Shown piece after piece: positions 45,785-53,806 of a DNA stretch of 64,000 nucleotides (positions are counted from its first letter, which is position 1; each line of letters opens with the position of its first letter). Where the stretch lies: the NCBI GenBank assembly GCA_013415235.1, contig JACBYF010000003.1, positions 99,181 to 163,180 on the forward strand, in the 5' to 3' direction. Origin of the DNA: Gemelliphila palaticanis (GTDB lineage Bacteria; Bacillota; Bacilli; Staphylococcales; Gemellaceae). A program made the translations under genes and the position numbers. The notes under the pieces are model-generated. The model saw only the letters and a list, made by a program, of their open reading frames with translations. It searched no databases and had not been told where the DNA came from.

Positions 45785-46393
45785 ATGTTATTTTTTTACA
45801 ATAAAAAAATGTTAAATGAAACACTATTAATTACAATTAAAGACTCACAAGATGTAACTTATGAAGATAAGAAAAATATTACACTTATTAGAGATAAAGA
45901 AAATAACCTAGTAGGTCTAAATATATTTAATGTAGAAAACTTAAATCTTTCTGGAGAAGGTTCTATTGAATTAGATGATAAACAAAAAGAATTATTACTA
46001 GCTAGACTTGAGAAAAATGGAATAAAAATTGATTTAGATGGTAATAACGATAGTTACTTCGTAGTAGGAGAAGTATTAACAAAAGAAAAACATCCAGATG
46101 CTGATAAACTTTCAGTAACTACTGTAAAAATATCAGAAGAAGAAACCCTACAAATAGTTTGTGGAGCTAGCAATGTTGAGGCTGGACAAAAAGTAGTTGT
46201 AGCAACTATCGGAGCTATGATGCCTAGTGGTTTACTTATTAGAAAATCAAAATTAAGAGGCGTTGAATCTAACGGTATGTTATGTTCAAAAAGAGAATTA
46301 GGTTTACCTTATGATGAAGAAGTTAAAGGTATTTTAGTACTTGATTCTACTACACCTGTTGGAACTAAGTTAAAAGATTTAAATTTAGGATAA
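45785..46393 (+). CDS. ytpR: YtpR family tRNA-binding-domain protein
   Basis: N-terminal domain of about 90 aa (DUF4479-like) followed by an EMAP/Arc1p-type tRNA-binding OB fold: GEVLTKEKHPDADKLSVTTV, VCGASNVEAGQKVVVATIGA and GMLCSKRELGLPYDEEVKGI, as in PheT and MetRS C-terminal domains. Start ATG 45785 with AAGGAG upstream, 202 aa. Function unknown; binds RNA by family. Confidence 0.92.
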   Translation: MLFFYNKKMLNETLLITIKDSQDVTYEDKKNITLIRDKENNLVGLNIFNVENLNLSGEGSIELDDKQKELLLARLEKNGIKIDLDGNNDSYFVVGEVLTKEKHPDADKLSVTTVKISEEETLQIVCGASNVEAGQKVVVATIGAMMPSGLLIRKSKLRGVESNGMLCSKRELGLPYDEEVKGILVLDSTTPVGTKLKDLNLG

Positions 46394-46406
46394 GGAGTTA
46401 AAGATT

Positions 46407-49190
46407 ATGAAGTGGAAAAATATATTTTCTGATAAAAAAGATGATGAAAATATTGAAATAGAATATTATTCTAAAGATAAAAGAGAACAAAATTCTGATT
46501 CTAAACTTACTAAAATAAAAAATTGGTTTACTGCAAACGACAGCTACACAGAAGATGATCTTGAATTTGAAGATGAACTTTACTCTGATGATGTTGTTGA
46601 AAATTATAACAATAGTAAAAAGGATTATAAAGATAATAAAAATAACTATAAAAATTCTAAAAATGATGAAGATTTCGATATAGCAGAATACGACTTTGAA
46701 GACTTGGAAATAGAATATACAGACGAATTAAAATCAAATAATACAGTTGATAAAAATGCAGATTCTAAAATGGCTAAATTCAAAAACTTATTCACTTCAA
46801 AAAATAAATACGAAGAAGAGTTAGATTTTTATGAAGAAGATAAATATGATATAGAAGATGACACACATAGCTCTAAATCTTCTAAATTCAAAAATCTGTT
46901 CACTTCAAAAAATAAATACGAAGAAGAGTTAGATTTTGATGAGGAATATGAATACGACATAGAAGACGATACACATACTTCTAAATCTTCTAAATTCAAA
47001 AACTTATTCACTTCAAAAAATAAACACGAAGAAGAGTTAGATTTTGATAAAGAAGATGAAGAAACAATATCAAAAAATACTAGTTTTAGTAAAAAACAAG
47101 ATAAAGAAAATAATAATGGAAGTTTCTTAGATAAGATAAAAAATATTTTTAAAACAGAAGAATTTGAATCCTACGAAGAAAAAGAAAATAAAGTTTATTC
47201 TGAGGATGAAGATGATAAACCCGAAGACTATAAAACATACTTAGAAAAACAAAAAAATAAAGAAAAAAATGTTGCTAAAGAAAATTTAGAAATTCATGAA
47301 GAAAATTTTGAAGAACTAGATATAGAAGTCTATGATGAGGATTATTCTGACTTTGAAGAAGAAAAAGAAAGTAAACTATCTATATTTAAAAATTTAAAAG
47401 AGAAATTTGTTAGTAAAAACAATTCAAAAATAGACAATTCAGAGATTGATGAATTAGATCTAGATAGTTCGAATGAAGATGAAGTAGAAACTCTTGAACT
47501 TTACAATATAGAAAACACAGAAAAACTTGAAGAAAAAACTATTGAACAAGAGCTAGAAATAATAGAAGAAAATTCGCTAGAAGATGAAGAAAAAGAAAAT
47601 AAAAACATTATGAAAACTCTTCACTCACTAGGGATTGATGCCAATGAAATTAAAGATGTTGATGTATTTGAAGAGCGTGAGAATAAGCGAACTCACCCTA
47701 CTCTAGCCTCAATGAAAGTAAAAAGAATACTACAAGAACAAAACATTGATAACTTGAGCGCTAAATTAGTTTTTGAAGATAGTAAAGAAAAATTCTCCAA
47801 AGAAGTTATTGATAAAGAAGATGATACAATAGAATATGAAGAAATCACTTACGATAATCATAATTCTAAAAATAAAGAGCAAAGATATAATTTAGATAAC
47901 GATTTTAACAACATTGAACGAAAAGCTGACAAAATATCAGTTAGTGAAAATTATATTCATAAAAAAGACGACACAAAACTAGATAATGCTATTAATGAAA
48001 TAAAAGAAACTAAAGAACAATCTAAAAAGGATAATAAAAATTACGATATAGTTTTCAATGATAATGACACCGAAATAGAACGTAGGGAAAAAATTAAATA
48101 TACTTCTGTAGATGATGTTCTTAAAGATAACGAAGAATTTTTAGAAGATGATATCGACCGTGTTGCAAAAAAATTAATAGTACCTAGAGAAAAAGAACTA
48201 GAATCTGATTCTGAAGAACTTAAAAACTTTAGAGAAGATATACTTAATTCAGACAATAAAAAATATTCAAATGTTGAATTAGATCCTAAAAAACAAACAA
48301 ATCTTGATAAATTAATTATAGATAGCAAAATTTTAGATAAAGAAAATGATAACTCTTCTAAAGAAATTGAGAAGTTAGAAGAAAATCTTGAAAAAATTAT
48401 CGATGATAATAACATAAAAACGTATGAAAATACAATTCAAAAAGAAGATAATTTATCTCACAAAAAAACATCACTTGATGGATATAGCGACTATCATTTA
48501 GACCTAGAAGAAATTGAAGAGTTAGCTATTCAAAATAAAATTGAAAGCAAATCAGAAAATACAAATATAGACTCTTTAAACAAATCATTTGGCAAAAAAG
48601 CAACTATAAATAATGACATTGATAGATTTAAAGAAGAAAAAATGTATACTCCTCCTTTAAAAAACATAAACAAAGATTTAGAGGTTAAAAAAGAGTATAA
48701 TAATGACTACAAAAAAGAAAAAATAGAATATACAGAAAAACTTTATACTAATGAAGTTGGAGATTATTTTGTAGATGACAATAGCCCTCTTACTTTTGGA
48801 GAATATAAAACTCAAGATAGAGGATATAGGCCTGTAAGTAAAGAAATTATAGAAAATAACCAGAAAAAATTAGATGCAATATTTGAAAAATACTCACATA
48901 CATCTATTAATAAAAAAATTTCAAACACTTCTCCAATAGAGCACAAAATAACAACTCCGGTAAGAAATGTAGGAAAATTCAAACCATCTGTAGTCTACTC
49001 TTCTGTATATGGAGCCAAAAATAATAGTAGTTCAAAAGAAGAAAATAAAAAGTCGAAAGAAAAAATAGCAACTAAATCAAAAGCTAATTCAAAAAATTTA
49101 TTTAAAGAAATAGCTTCGCAAGATGAAGCTGTATGGAACATAGAAATAAATAGTAGAGTTCCAAAAAACAAAAAATCAGCTAAAAAATAA
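46407..49190 (+). CDS. Large acidic repeat protein in the SftA position
   Basis: 927 aa, dominated by Asp, Glu, Lys, Asn and Ser, predicted disordered, with no signal peptide, membrane span or ATPase motif. It contains repeats of a basic-aromatic motif (SKFKNLFTSKNKYEEELDF) in an acidic background. In Bacillales the gene after ytpR is sftA, whose long N-terminal linker precedes an FtsK-type motor and carries a conserved PSPIYG-like motif; here KFKPSVVYSSVYGAKNN (about 855-871) resembles that motif, while the whole motor domain is missing. I infer a motor-less SftA relative; alternatively it is an unrelated protein. AAGGAG precedes ATG 46407; cotranscribed with ytpQR. Confidence 0.75.
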   Translation: MKWKNIFSDKKDDENIEIEYYSKDKREQNSDSKLTKIKNWFTANDSYTEDDLEFEDELYSDDVVENYNNSKKDYKDNKNNYKNSKNDEDFDIAEYDFEDLEIEYTDELKSNNTVDKNADSKMAKFKNLFTSKNKYEEELDFYEEDKYDIEDDTHSSKSSKFKNLFTSKNKYEEELDFDEEYEYDIEDDTHTSKSSKFKNLFTSKNKHEEELDFDKEDEETISKNTSFSKKQDKENNNGSFLDKIKNIFKTEEFESYEEKENKVYSEDEDDKPEDYKTYLEKQKNKEKNVAKENLEIHEENFEELDIEVYDEDYSDFEEEKESKLSIFKNLKEKFVSKNNSKIDNSEIDELDLDSSNEDEVETLELYNIENTEKLEEKTIEQELEIIEENSLEDEEKENKNIMKTLHSLGIDANEIKDVDVFEERENKRTHPTLASMKVKRILQEQNIDNLSAKLVFEDSKEKFSKEVIDKEDDTIEYEEITYDNHNSKNKEQRYNLDNDFNNIERKADKISVSENYIHKKDDTKLDNAINEIKETKEQSKKDNKNYDIVFNDNDTEIERREKIKYTSVDDVLKDNEEFLEDDIDRVAKKLIVPREKELESDSEELKNFREDILNSDNKKYSNVELDPKKQTNLDKLIIDSKILDKENDNSSKEIEKLEENLEKIIDDNNIKTYENTIQKEDNLSHKKTSLDGYSDYHLDLEEIEELAIQNKIESKSENTNIDSLNKSFGKKATINNDIDRFKEEKMYTPPLKNINKDLEVKKEYNNDYKKEKIEYTEKLYTNEVGDYFVDDNSPLTFGEYKTQDRGYRPVSKEIIENNQKKLDAIFEKYSHTSINKKISNTSPIEHKITTPVRNVGKFKPSVVYSSVYGAKNNSSSKEENKKSKEKIATKSKANSKNLFKEIASQDEAVWNIEINSRVPKNKKSAKK
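46776..47046 (+). repeat. Three 108-bp tandem coding repeats
   Basis: Near-identical units begin at 46776, 46884 and 46992, each encoding KFKNLFTSKNK(Y/H)EEELDF plus an acidic spacer (period 36 residues). Degenerate copies of the KIKN-F motif occur before (near 46500) and after (near 47130 and 47380). Confidence 0.85.
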
Positions 49191-49326
49191 AAATAATAGG
49201 GACTAACCCCAAAGTCAAAATGTTAATAAAGTAAATTTTTAAAACTTAGTAATATTGACTTTATTGCATAGAAAATTTTAAATAAAAATTTTCTAGCTTT
49301 TGGTGGGTTAGCCCTATTATTTTTAA
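49188..49326. repeat. Long palindromic element with two internal hairpins
   Basis: The outer arms AAAAATAATAGGG/CCCTATTATTTTT and CTAACCC/GGGTTAG close a 137-bp element containing two inner hairpins: GTCAA...TTGAC (about 49214-49259) and AAAATTTT...AAAATTTT (about 49271-49293). It lies between convergent genes and can end transcription both ways, but is much larger than a normal terminator. Confidence 0.75.
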
Positions 49327-49339
49327 AATAAATCTAAAA

Positions 49340-49621
49340 TTACGTTCTAGAAGTTAACGTACAAGCCGTTCCATTCAAATCAGACAATTCAAATATTAAA
49401 CTTTGGTTAGGAAGCACTAATACAGGTACACCTACTAACCCCCACAATTTTCTATCTTCGAATTCTGGGCGTGTATCTCGTAATTGTAAAAATCTTTTTA
49501 GATTTTGCATAGATTCTGTAATGTTTACTTCTTCATATTCTATACCTTGATTTTTTAATTCTTCTACAAATGGTGCTGTGTCTGGGCATTTATCACTGAA
49601 AAATAATGTATATCCTTCCAT
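49340..49621 (-). CDS. Glutaredoxin-like thioredoxin-fold protein
   Basis: 93 aa with the redox motif CPDT at 12-15 in a beta-strand/helix start (YTLFFSDKCPDTAPFVEELK) and the cis-Pro region GVPVLVLPNQ (about 64-73), as in glutaredoxin-like proteins. Asp in place of the usual middle residue, with only one Cys, suggests a monothiol-like or isomerase-type role. GGAGG precedes the ATG. Confidence 0.8.
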   Translation of the reverse strand: MEGYTLFFSDKCPDTAPFVEELKNQGIEYEEVNITESMQNLKRFLQLRDTRPEFEDRKLWGLVGVPVLVLPNQSLIFELSDLNGTACTLTSRT

Positions 49622-49696
49622 AATTTCCTCCTTATAATCTGACTTATTTTGACTATAATTATAAAAAATTTTCTCTATTACGTCAATAAAAATGAT

Positions 49697-50179
49697 TTAA
49701 AATATTTCTACGAGCATTTTTTCTATATATTCAAATTCATCTTTATAATAATTTAAAAATGCAGTTCTTATTAATGCTTTATAAACTAAAATATCTTTTG
49801 GAGAGTTTAGTTCAGGTACTATATTGCTTATAGTATCTGCTAAAACTTCATACATATCATTGTAAGAAATTTCTAATTTTTTATTTTTTCTAAATACTAT
49901 TCCTAGCCACATAAGTAAATCTTTAGATTTTTCATAAGAAATATTAAAATCTAAACATATTAAGCTATATGAATTTTCTGAAAATAATGTATCGTCTATT
50001 TTCCCATTAATTTCTCTCACAGACCATTTTAAAAGTTCTATTTGACTTTGCAAAACCTCTAAATCAATTTTTGGATAATGTGCTAAATCAGTTTCTTCGA
50101 TATAAGTACTTTTCTCATAACCAAATTCTTCTCGTATTTTTTTTATTAATTCTTCTTTTAATTCTTCATAATATTTCAT
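49697..50179 (-). CDS. Hypothetical protein (160 aa)
   Basis: Soluble, mostly helical and acidic, with a clear start (AGGTGATTTT upstream). ETDLAHYPKIDLEVLQSQIE and FRKNKKLEISYNDMYEVLAD are the most distinctive stretches. No family recognised. Single gene between the glutaredoxin-like gene and the pilus operon end. Confidence 0.65.
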   Translation of the reverse strand: MKYYEELKEELIKKIREEFGYEKSTYIEETDLAHYPKIDLEVLQSQIELLKWSVREINGKIDDTLFSENSYSLICLDFNISYEKSKDLLMWLGIVFRKNKKLEISYNDMYEVLADTISNIVPELNSPKDILVYKALIRTAFLNYYKDEFEYIEKMLVEIF

Positions 50180-50250
50180 AAAATCACCTCTACATAAATT
50201 ATAACATTAAAAATTTATAAACTATAAGAAAAAATGACTTTACTACAAAA

Positions 50251-50296
50251 TAAAAATAGCTAAATTCAAAATTGTATTTATTGAATTTAACTATTT
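50251..50296 (-). terminator. Terminator of the pilus/sortase operon
   Basis: AAATAGTTAAATTCA pairs with TGAATTTAGCTATTT around about 13 bases; the minus strand continues TTATTTTG. Confidence 0.75.
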
Positions 50297-50319
50297 TATA
50301 TTTTAAAACTATATGAATA

Positions 50320-51171
50320 TTAATCTTTATTTCTAATATTTTTTATTATCTTTCTTATTATAAATATAATAAGCCCCCACAAAAATATAGTAGCAAAATA
50401 TATAGAATATTTTATTAACGTTATTGAACTATTTTTTTCAATTTCCGGTTCATTCTTTTCTGATTTTTCTTCACTTATATCTCTTTTCGCATTAACTATA
50501 AGCCTATATGGAGCATTTGGCGAAATTGGATCGCAAGTAAGCAATGTTAAAATATCCTCTCCAGTTTTTGGTTTCAACTTTTCCCATTCATAAGGTGTTA
50601 TAATTTCCTTATCCGTAACTGTATAGCTAAGTTTTTTTCCAAATATTGTCGTTAAATATATTTTATCTCCATCTTCCAAGAAGTTTAAATTTAAAAACAT
50701 TACATCTTGATACCATCCCCTATGTCCTGCTATTACACTTCTTGTAGTTTCTCCTCCCACAGGAAGATTAGTACCATCTACGTGAGCCAATCCTTTACTA
50801 AGGTTTTCCTCGGTAGAATCTAATAAAATAGGTTTGGCTAAATCTATCTTAGGTATTTGCAAATATCCAAAAGTCATATCTTTTTCGTTCAAACCAAAAT
50901 TATAGTTACTCTTATAATCACTATATGCAAAAGGATCAATAATTCCCCTATAATTAGTATCTATTTTATTGTTATATTCTTTAGTTGCCTTTTCTAAATT
51001 TTCTAGTTTATCTGTTGGTAAACTACTTTTTGTATAATTTTTATAATTATAATCACTTTTTATCTCATTATAAGATATGCTAGTTAGAGAATATAGAGGC
51101 AAAAGAATACCGACTATCATCACTACATAACCCGTTAATTTTCTTTTTTTATTGTTGCTTATTTTTTCCAT
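50320..51171 (-). CDS. Class C sortase (third of three)
   Basis: Membrane transpeptidase for pilus assembly. N-terminal anchor (about 13-30), a lid-like DPFAYSD (about 82), catalytic His in VIAGHRGWYQ, Cys in TLLTCDPISP and Arg in APYRLIVNAK, and a C-terminal membrane span (about 253-275). 283 aa. Its 5' end overlaps the previous sortase gene by 23 bp. It differs most from the other two and could be the cell-wall-anchoring or accessory sortase. Confidence 0.92.
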   Translation of the reverse strand: MEKISNNKKRKLTGYVVMIVGILLPLYSLTSISYNEIKSDYNYKNYTKSSLPTDKLENLEKATKEYNNKIDTNYRGIIDPFAYSDYKSNYNFGLNEKDMTFGYLQIPKIDLAKPILLDSTEENLSKGLAHVDGTNLPVGGETTRSVIAGHRGWYQDVMFLNLNFLEDGDKIYLTTIFGKKLSYTVTDKEIITPYEWEKLKPKTGEDILTLLTCDPISPNAPYRLIVNAKRDISEEKSEKNEPEIEKNSSITLIKYSIYFATIFLWGLIIFIIRKIIKNIRNKD

Positions 51172-52003
51172 TTTTTAATTTCCTTCTAAATAACATTAAA
51201 AATACACTTAAAATAAATATTACTATTAACATTAAGTATATGTTTTTAAAACTACTATCCTCATAGTTAATACTATTTTCACTATACGGTATTCTATAAC
51301 CCCTTACTAGCAATCTATGAGAATTAATTAAATATGGATCACAAGTAAGCAATGTTGCATAGTCCTTACCTTCTACTACTAACACAGGATCAAAGTTTGT
51401 TGGCTTAACAACTTGTATTTTATCTACTTTATAAGCTAAAGTTCCAAAAATATTATGAATAAGAAATACATCTCCTTCTTTTAATTTATCTATATTTCTA
51501 AACATAACCGCAGAAGATAAACCTCTGTGAGCTGTAAGAACGGTATGACTACTTTCTCCTCCGATAGGTAATGACGATCCCTCCAGGTGCCCTGAACCTT
51601 TTTCTAGTACTTCGTCCGAAGTTCCTGCATATATAGGAATATCCAAACTCAATTTTGGAATTTCGACATGACCTATCATCTCTTTAACTTCCAACATCCT
51701 AGCATATTCTGCTATACCTTTTTCTTCATTGTCTGTATAAGGGTCTGCTAATTTTAATGGATTTAAAGTACTATTATAAGCCTTTGCTAATTCTAACTTT
51801 CTATCTAGCTCTTCTCTTTTTATTTTATTTGCTTCTTCAGAAAAATTTACTATTATTTTATTAGATTCTATATCATAATAATATTGAGAAATAAATGGAT
51901 AACTAAAAATTAATATTCCAAATAAAAATAACAATACGTATGGATATACTTTTTTATTTTTTTTATTTGTTCTCTTTAATCTATTTACTCTCTTTGTTCT
52001 CAT
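51149..52003 (-). CDS. Class C sortase (second of three)
   Basis: 284 aa. N-terminal span (about 22-40), lid motif ADPYTDN, catalytic His in VLTAHRGLSSAVM, Cys in TLLTCDPYLIN and Arg in HRLLVRGYRIP, with a C-terminal anchor. The lid Asp-Pro-aromatic is the usual class C self-block. Overlaps both neighbours by 23 bp, so translation is coupled. Confidence 0.93.
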   Translation of the reverse strand: MRTKRVNRLKRTNKKNKKVYPYVLLFLFGILIFSYPFISQYYYDIESNKIIVNFSEEANKIKREELDRKLELAKAYNSTLNPLKLADPYTDNEEKGIAEYARMLEVKEMIGHVEIPKLSLDIPIYAGTSDEVLEKGSGHLEGSSLPIGGESSHTVLTAHRGLSSAVMFRNIDKLKEGDVFLIHNIFGTLAYKVDKIQVVKPTNFDPVLVVEGKDYATLLTCDPYLINSHRLLVRGYRIPYSENSINYEDSSFKNIYLMLIVIFILSVFLMLFRRKLKNGKNKQQ

Positions 52004-52829
52004 CTTTTTTCTTCTTTCTTCTCTTTAATATGTATAAAGATATTATAATAGATATAACAAAAGATAGCCAGTAGAATAGATAAGTTAAGAAAATGTTGTT
52101 ATAACTGTTTTTATGAGATTTATGTTCTTCTGGATCGTAAGGTATTCTCTCGCCACGAACTATTAGTCTGTGAGTATTTACCATATACGGAGTACAAGTT
52201 AGTAGTGTTGCATAATCTTTATCTTTAGAAACCATTAAATCATCAAATTCCATAGGTTCTATTACTTTTATTTGATCTACTTTATATGCTAAAACTTCTC
52301 TAAAATTGTGAATATAGAATATATCACCTTCTTTGATTTTATCCAAATCAGTAAACAATTTCTTAGAAGGAAGTCCAGTATGTGCAGTTATAACAGTATG
52401 AGTATCTTTTCCTCCTATTGGTAAAGATGTTCCTTCTAAATGCCCTGCACCTTTTTGTAATATTTCTTCTGAAGTTCCTGCATAAATTGGTATATCTTGG
52501 CTTATATTAGGTACTTCAACGTGTCCTATGTACTCCTTTATCTCAAGCATCTGGGCATAGGCTGCTCTTCCTGCTTCCTTTTTTTTGTCGTCATACGGAT
52601 CGTCATCAATATTATTTATCAAAGACTTATTATAGGCTAATGCTAAATCAAAACGCCTATCTGATTCTTCTTTAGACATTTTGGATTTTTCTTCATCAAA
52701 ATAATTTACCACATTATTAGATTCTACTCTATAATATAAATCTGATATTTGGGGATACATTAAAATTAAAAAACCTAAAATAAAAATTAATATAAATATC
52801 AGATTACTTTTTTTCTTCTTCTTTTTCAT
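51981..52829 (-). CDS. Class C sortase (first of three)
   Basis: 282 aa. N-terminal span (about 11-27), lid motif DDPYDDK, catalytic His in VITAHTGLPSKKL, Cys in TLLTCTPYMVNTHRL and Arg in the same stretch, C-terminal span then a Lys-rich tail. HTGLP and TCTPYxVNTHR are the canonical form of pilin-polymerising sortases, so this is the best candidate for the shaft polymerase. Confidence 0.94.
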   Translation of the reverse strand: MKKKKKKSNLIFILIFILGFLILMYPQISDLYYRVESNNVVNYFDEEKSKMSKEESDRRFDLALAYNKSLINNIDDDPYDDKKKEAGRAAYAQMLEIKEYIGHVEVPNISQDIPIYAGTSEEILQKGAGHLEGTSLPIGGKDTHTVITAHTGLPSKKLFTDLDKIKEGDIFYIHNFREVLAYKVDQIKVIEPMEFDDLMVSKDKDYATLLTCTPYMVNTHRLIVRGERIPYDPEEHKSHKNSYNNIFLTYLFYWLSFVISIIISLYILKRRKKKKDENKESK

Positions 52830-52851
52830 ATAATTAATATTTCCTTATTGA

Positions 52852-52892
52852 ATAAAATAATAGGGAGACTTAAAGCCTCCCTATTATTTTAT
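52852..52892 (-). terminator. Intercistronic hairpin between pilins and sortases
   Basis: AAAATAATAGGGAG pairs with CTCCCTATTATTTT in 14 base pairs. On the minus strand the T-rich second arm follows, so it should terminate or pause transcription between the anchor pilin and sortase genes, lowering sortase output relative to pilin. Confidence 0.85.
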
Positions 52893-52893
52893 A

Positions 52894-53772
52894 CTAATTT
52901 TCTTCTTTTGTCATTCTATAACCCAAACTAAATATTATTATTCCTCCAAAAAGTAGCACTACAAACAGCACGTCCCCCGTATTAGGAATTAAAATATCCG
53001 GTGGTGGATTAAAAGGATCATTTTTTATTATTTTCTCTTCTTCGTTTATTGATAACTCTGTTACCTCAAACTTAATTGGTTCTTTTAAAGGTGTGTATCC
53101 AGATGGAGCATCTACTTCCCACAAATAATATACTCCATAATCTAGATTTTCCACTTTAAACATACCGTCTTCAGCAGATGATACTATATAAACTTTATTA
53201 TCTTGTAATACAGGTTCATAAATTCCATTTTTTTGTTTAGTTACTTTAAACTTGGCATTTTTCAACGGATCATTTGTTTGGCTAGACACTTTTTTGAATT
53301 TATACCCACCTTTTGGTTCTTCACCTGGATTAGTTGTCGTTTTTATATATATATCCTCATTTTTATTCGGTATATCTAGAATAAATGGAACTGAATATAT
53401 TCCTTTTTTAGTACCGTAGTCTTTTTCACGAACATAGTACTTACCATCAGAAAGAGAGTCTAATACTATTTTTCCTTCCTTATCTGTTGTATACTTAGCA
53501 ACTTCTTTTCCGAATTTTTCTTCTAGTTCTTTATCGGTTAATTTATCAAGTTCTTTTACAATTTTAGTATTAGTTTCTTCGCTATCTTTTACTCGCCATA
53601 TAAGAATTTCTAAATCAGATCGTCCCTTTAATTCGTCCTTAGTAGGCTCCAAAAAGTGAAGCGTAACAGCCTTGTATTCAGTTGCATTAGCTGAACTACT
53701 GAACTTAATTAAAGGTAAAAGAAGTATAAAAGCTATTACTACTATATTTAATTTTTTTAATAATTTTAGCAT
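52894..53772 (-). CDS. Anchor (base) pilin with Cna-B folds
   Basis: 292 aa. Signal peptide to about residue 30 (LLLPLIKFSSSANATEY), two Cna-B/SpaA-like domains (about 33-145, then GGYKFKKVSSQTNDPLKNAK to about 245) with an E-box-like LWEVDAPSGY, and a sorting signal LIPNTGD, hydrophobic span and short charged tail. Its small size, position and motif resemble RrgC, the basal subunit joined to the cell wall. Confidence 0.88.
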   Translation of the reverse strand: MLKLLKKLNIVVIAFILLLPLIKFSSSANATEYKAVTLHFLEPTKDELKGRSDLEILIWRVKDSEETNTKIVKELDKLTDKELEEKFGKEVAKYTTDKEGKIVLDSLSDGKYYVREKDYGTKKGIYSVPFILDIPNKNEDIYIKTTTNPGEEPKGGYKFKKVSSQTNDPLKNAKFKVTKQKNGIYEPVLQDNKVYIVSSAEDGMFKVENLDYGVYYLWEVDAPSGYTPLKEPIKFEVTELSINEEEKIIKNDPFNPPPDILIPNTGDVLFVVLLFGGIIIFSLGYRMTKEEN

Positions 53773-53806
53773 GCTTTTTCTCCTTTACTTAATTTGTAAT
53801 AATTTA

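Noticed and set aside
48041..48415. Minus-strand Ser-rich ORF of 124 aa within the acidic protein gene
   Set aside because: Mirror of Glu/Asp/Asn-rich codons; no start signal.
49188..49326. T-box or other tRNA-sensing leader
   Set aside because: No T-box consensus and it lies downstream of convergent genes, not in front of one.
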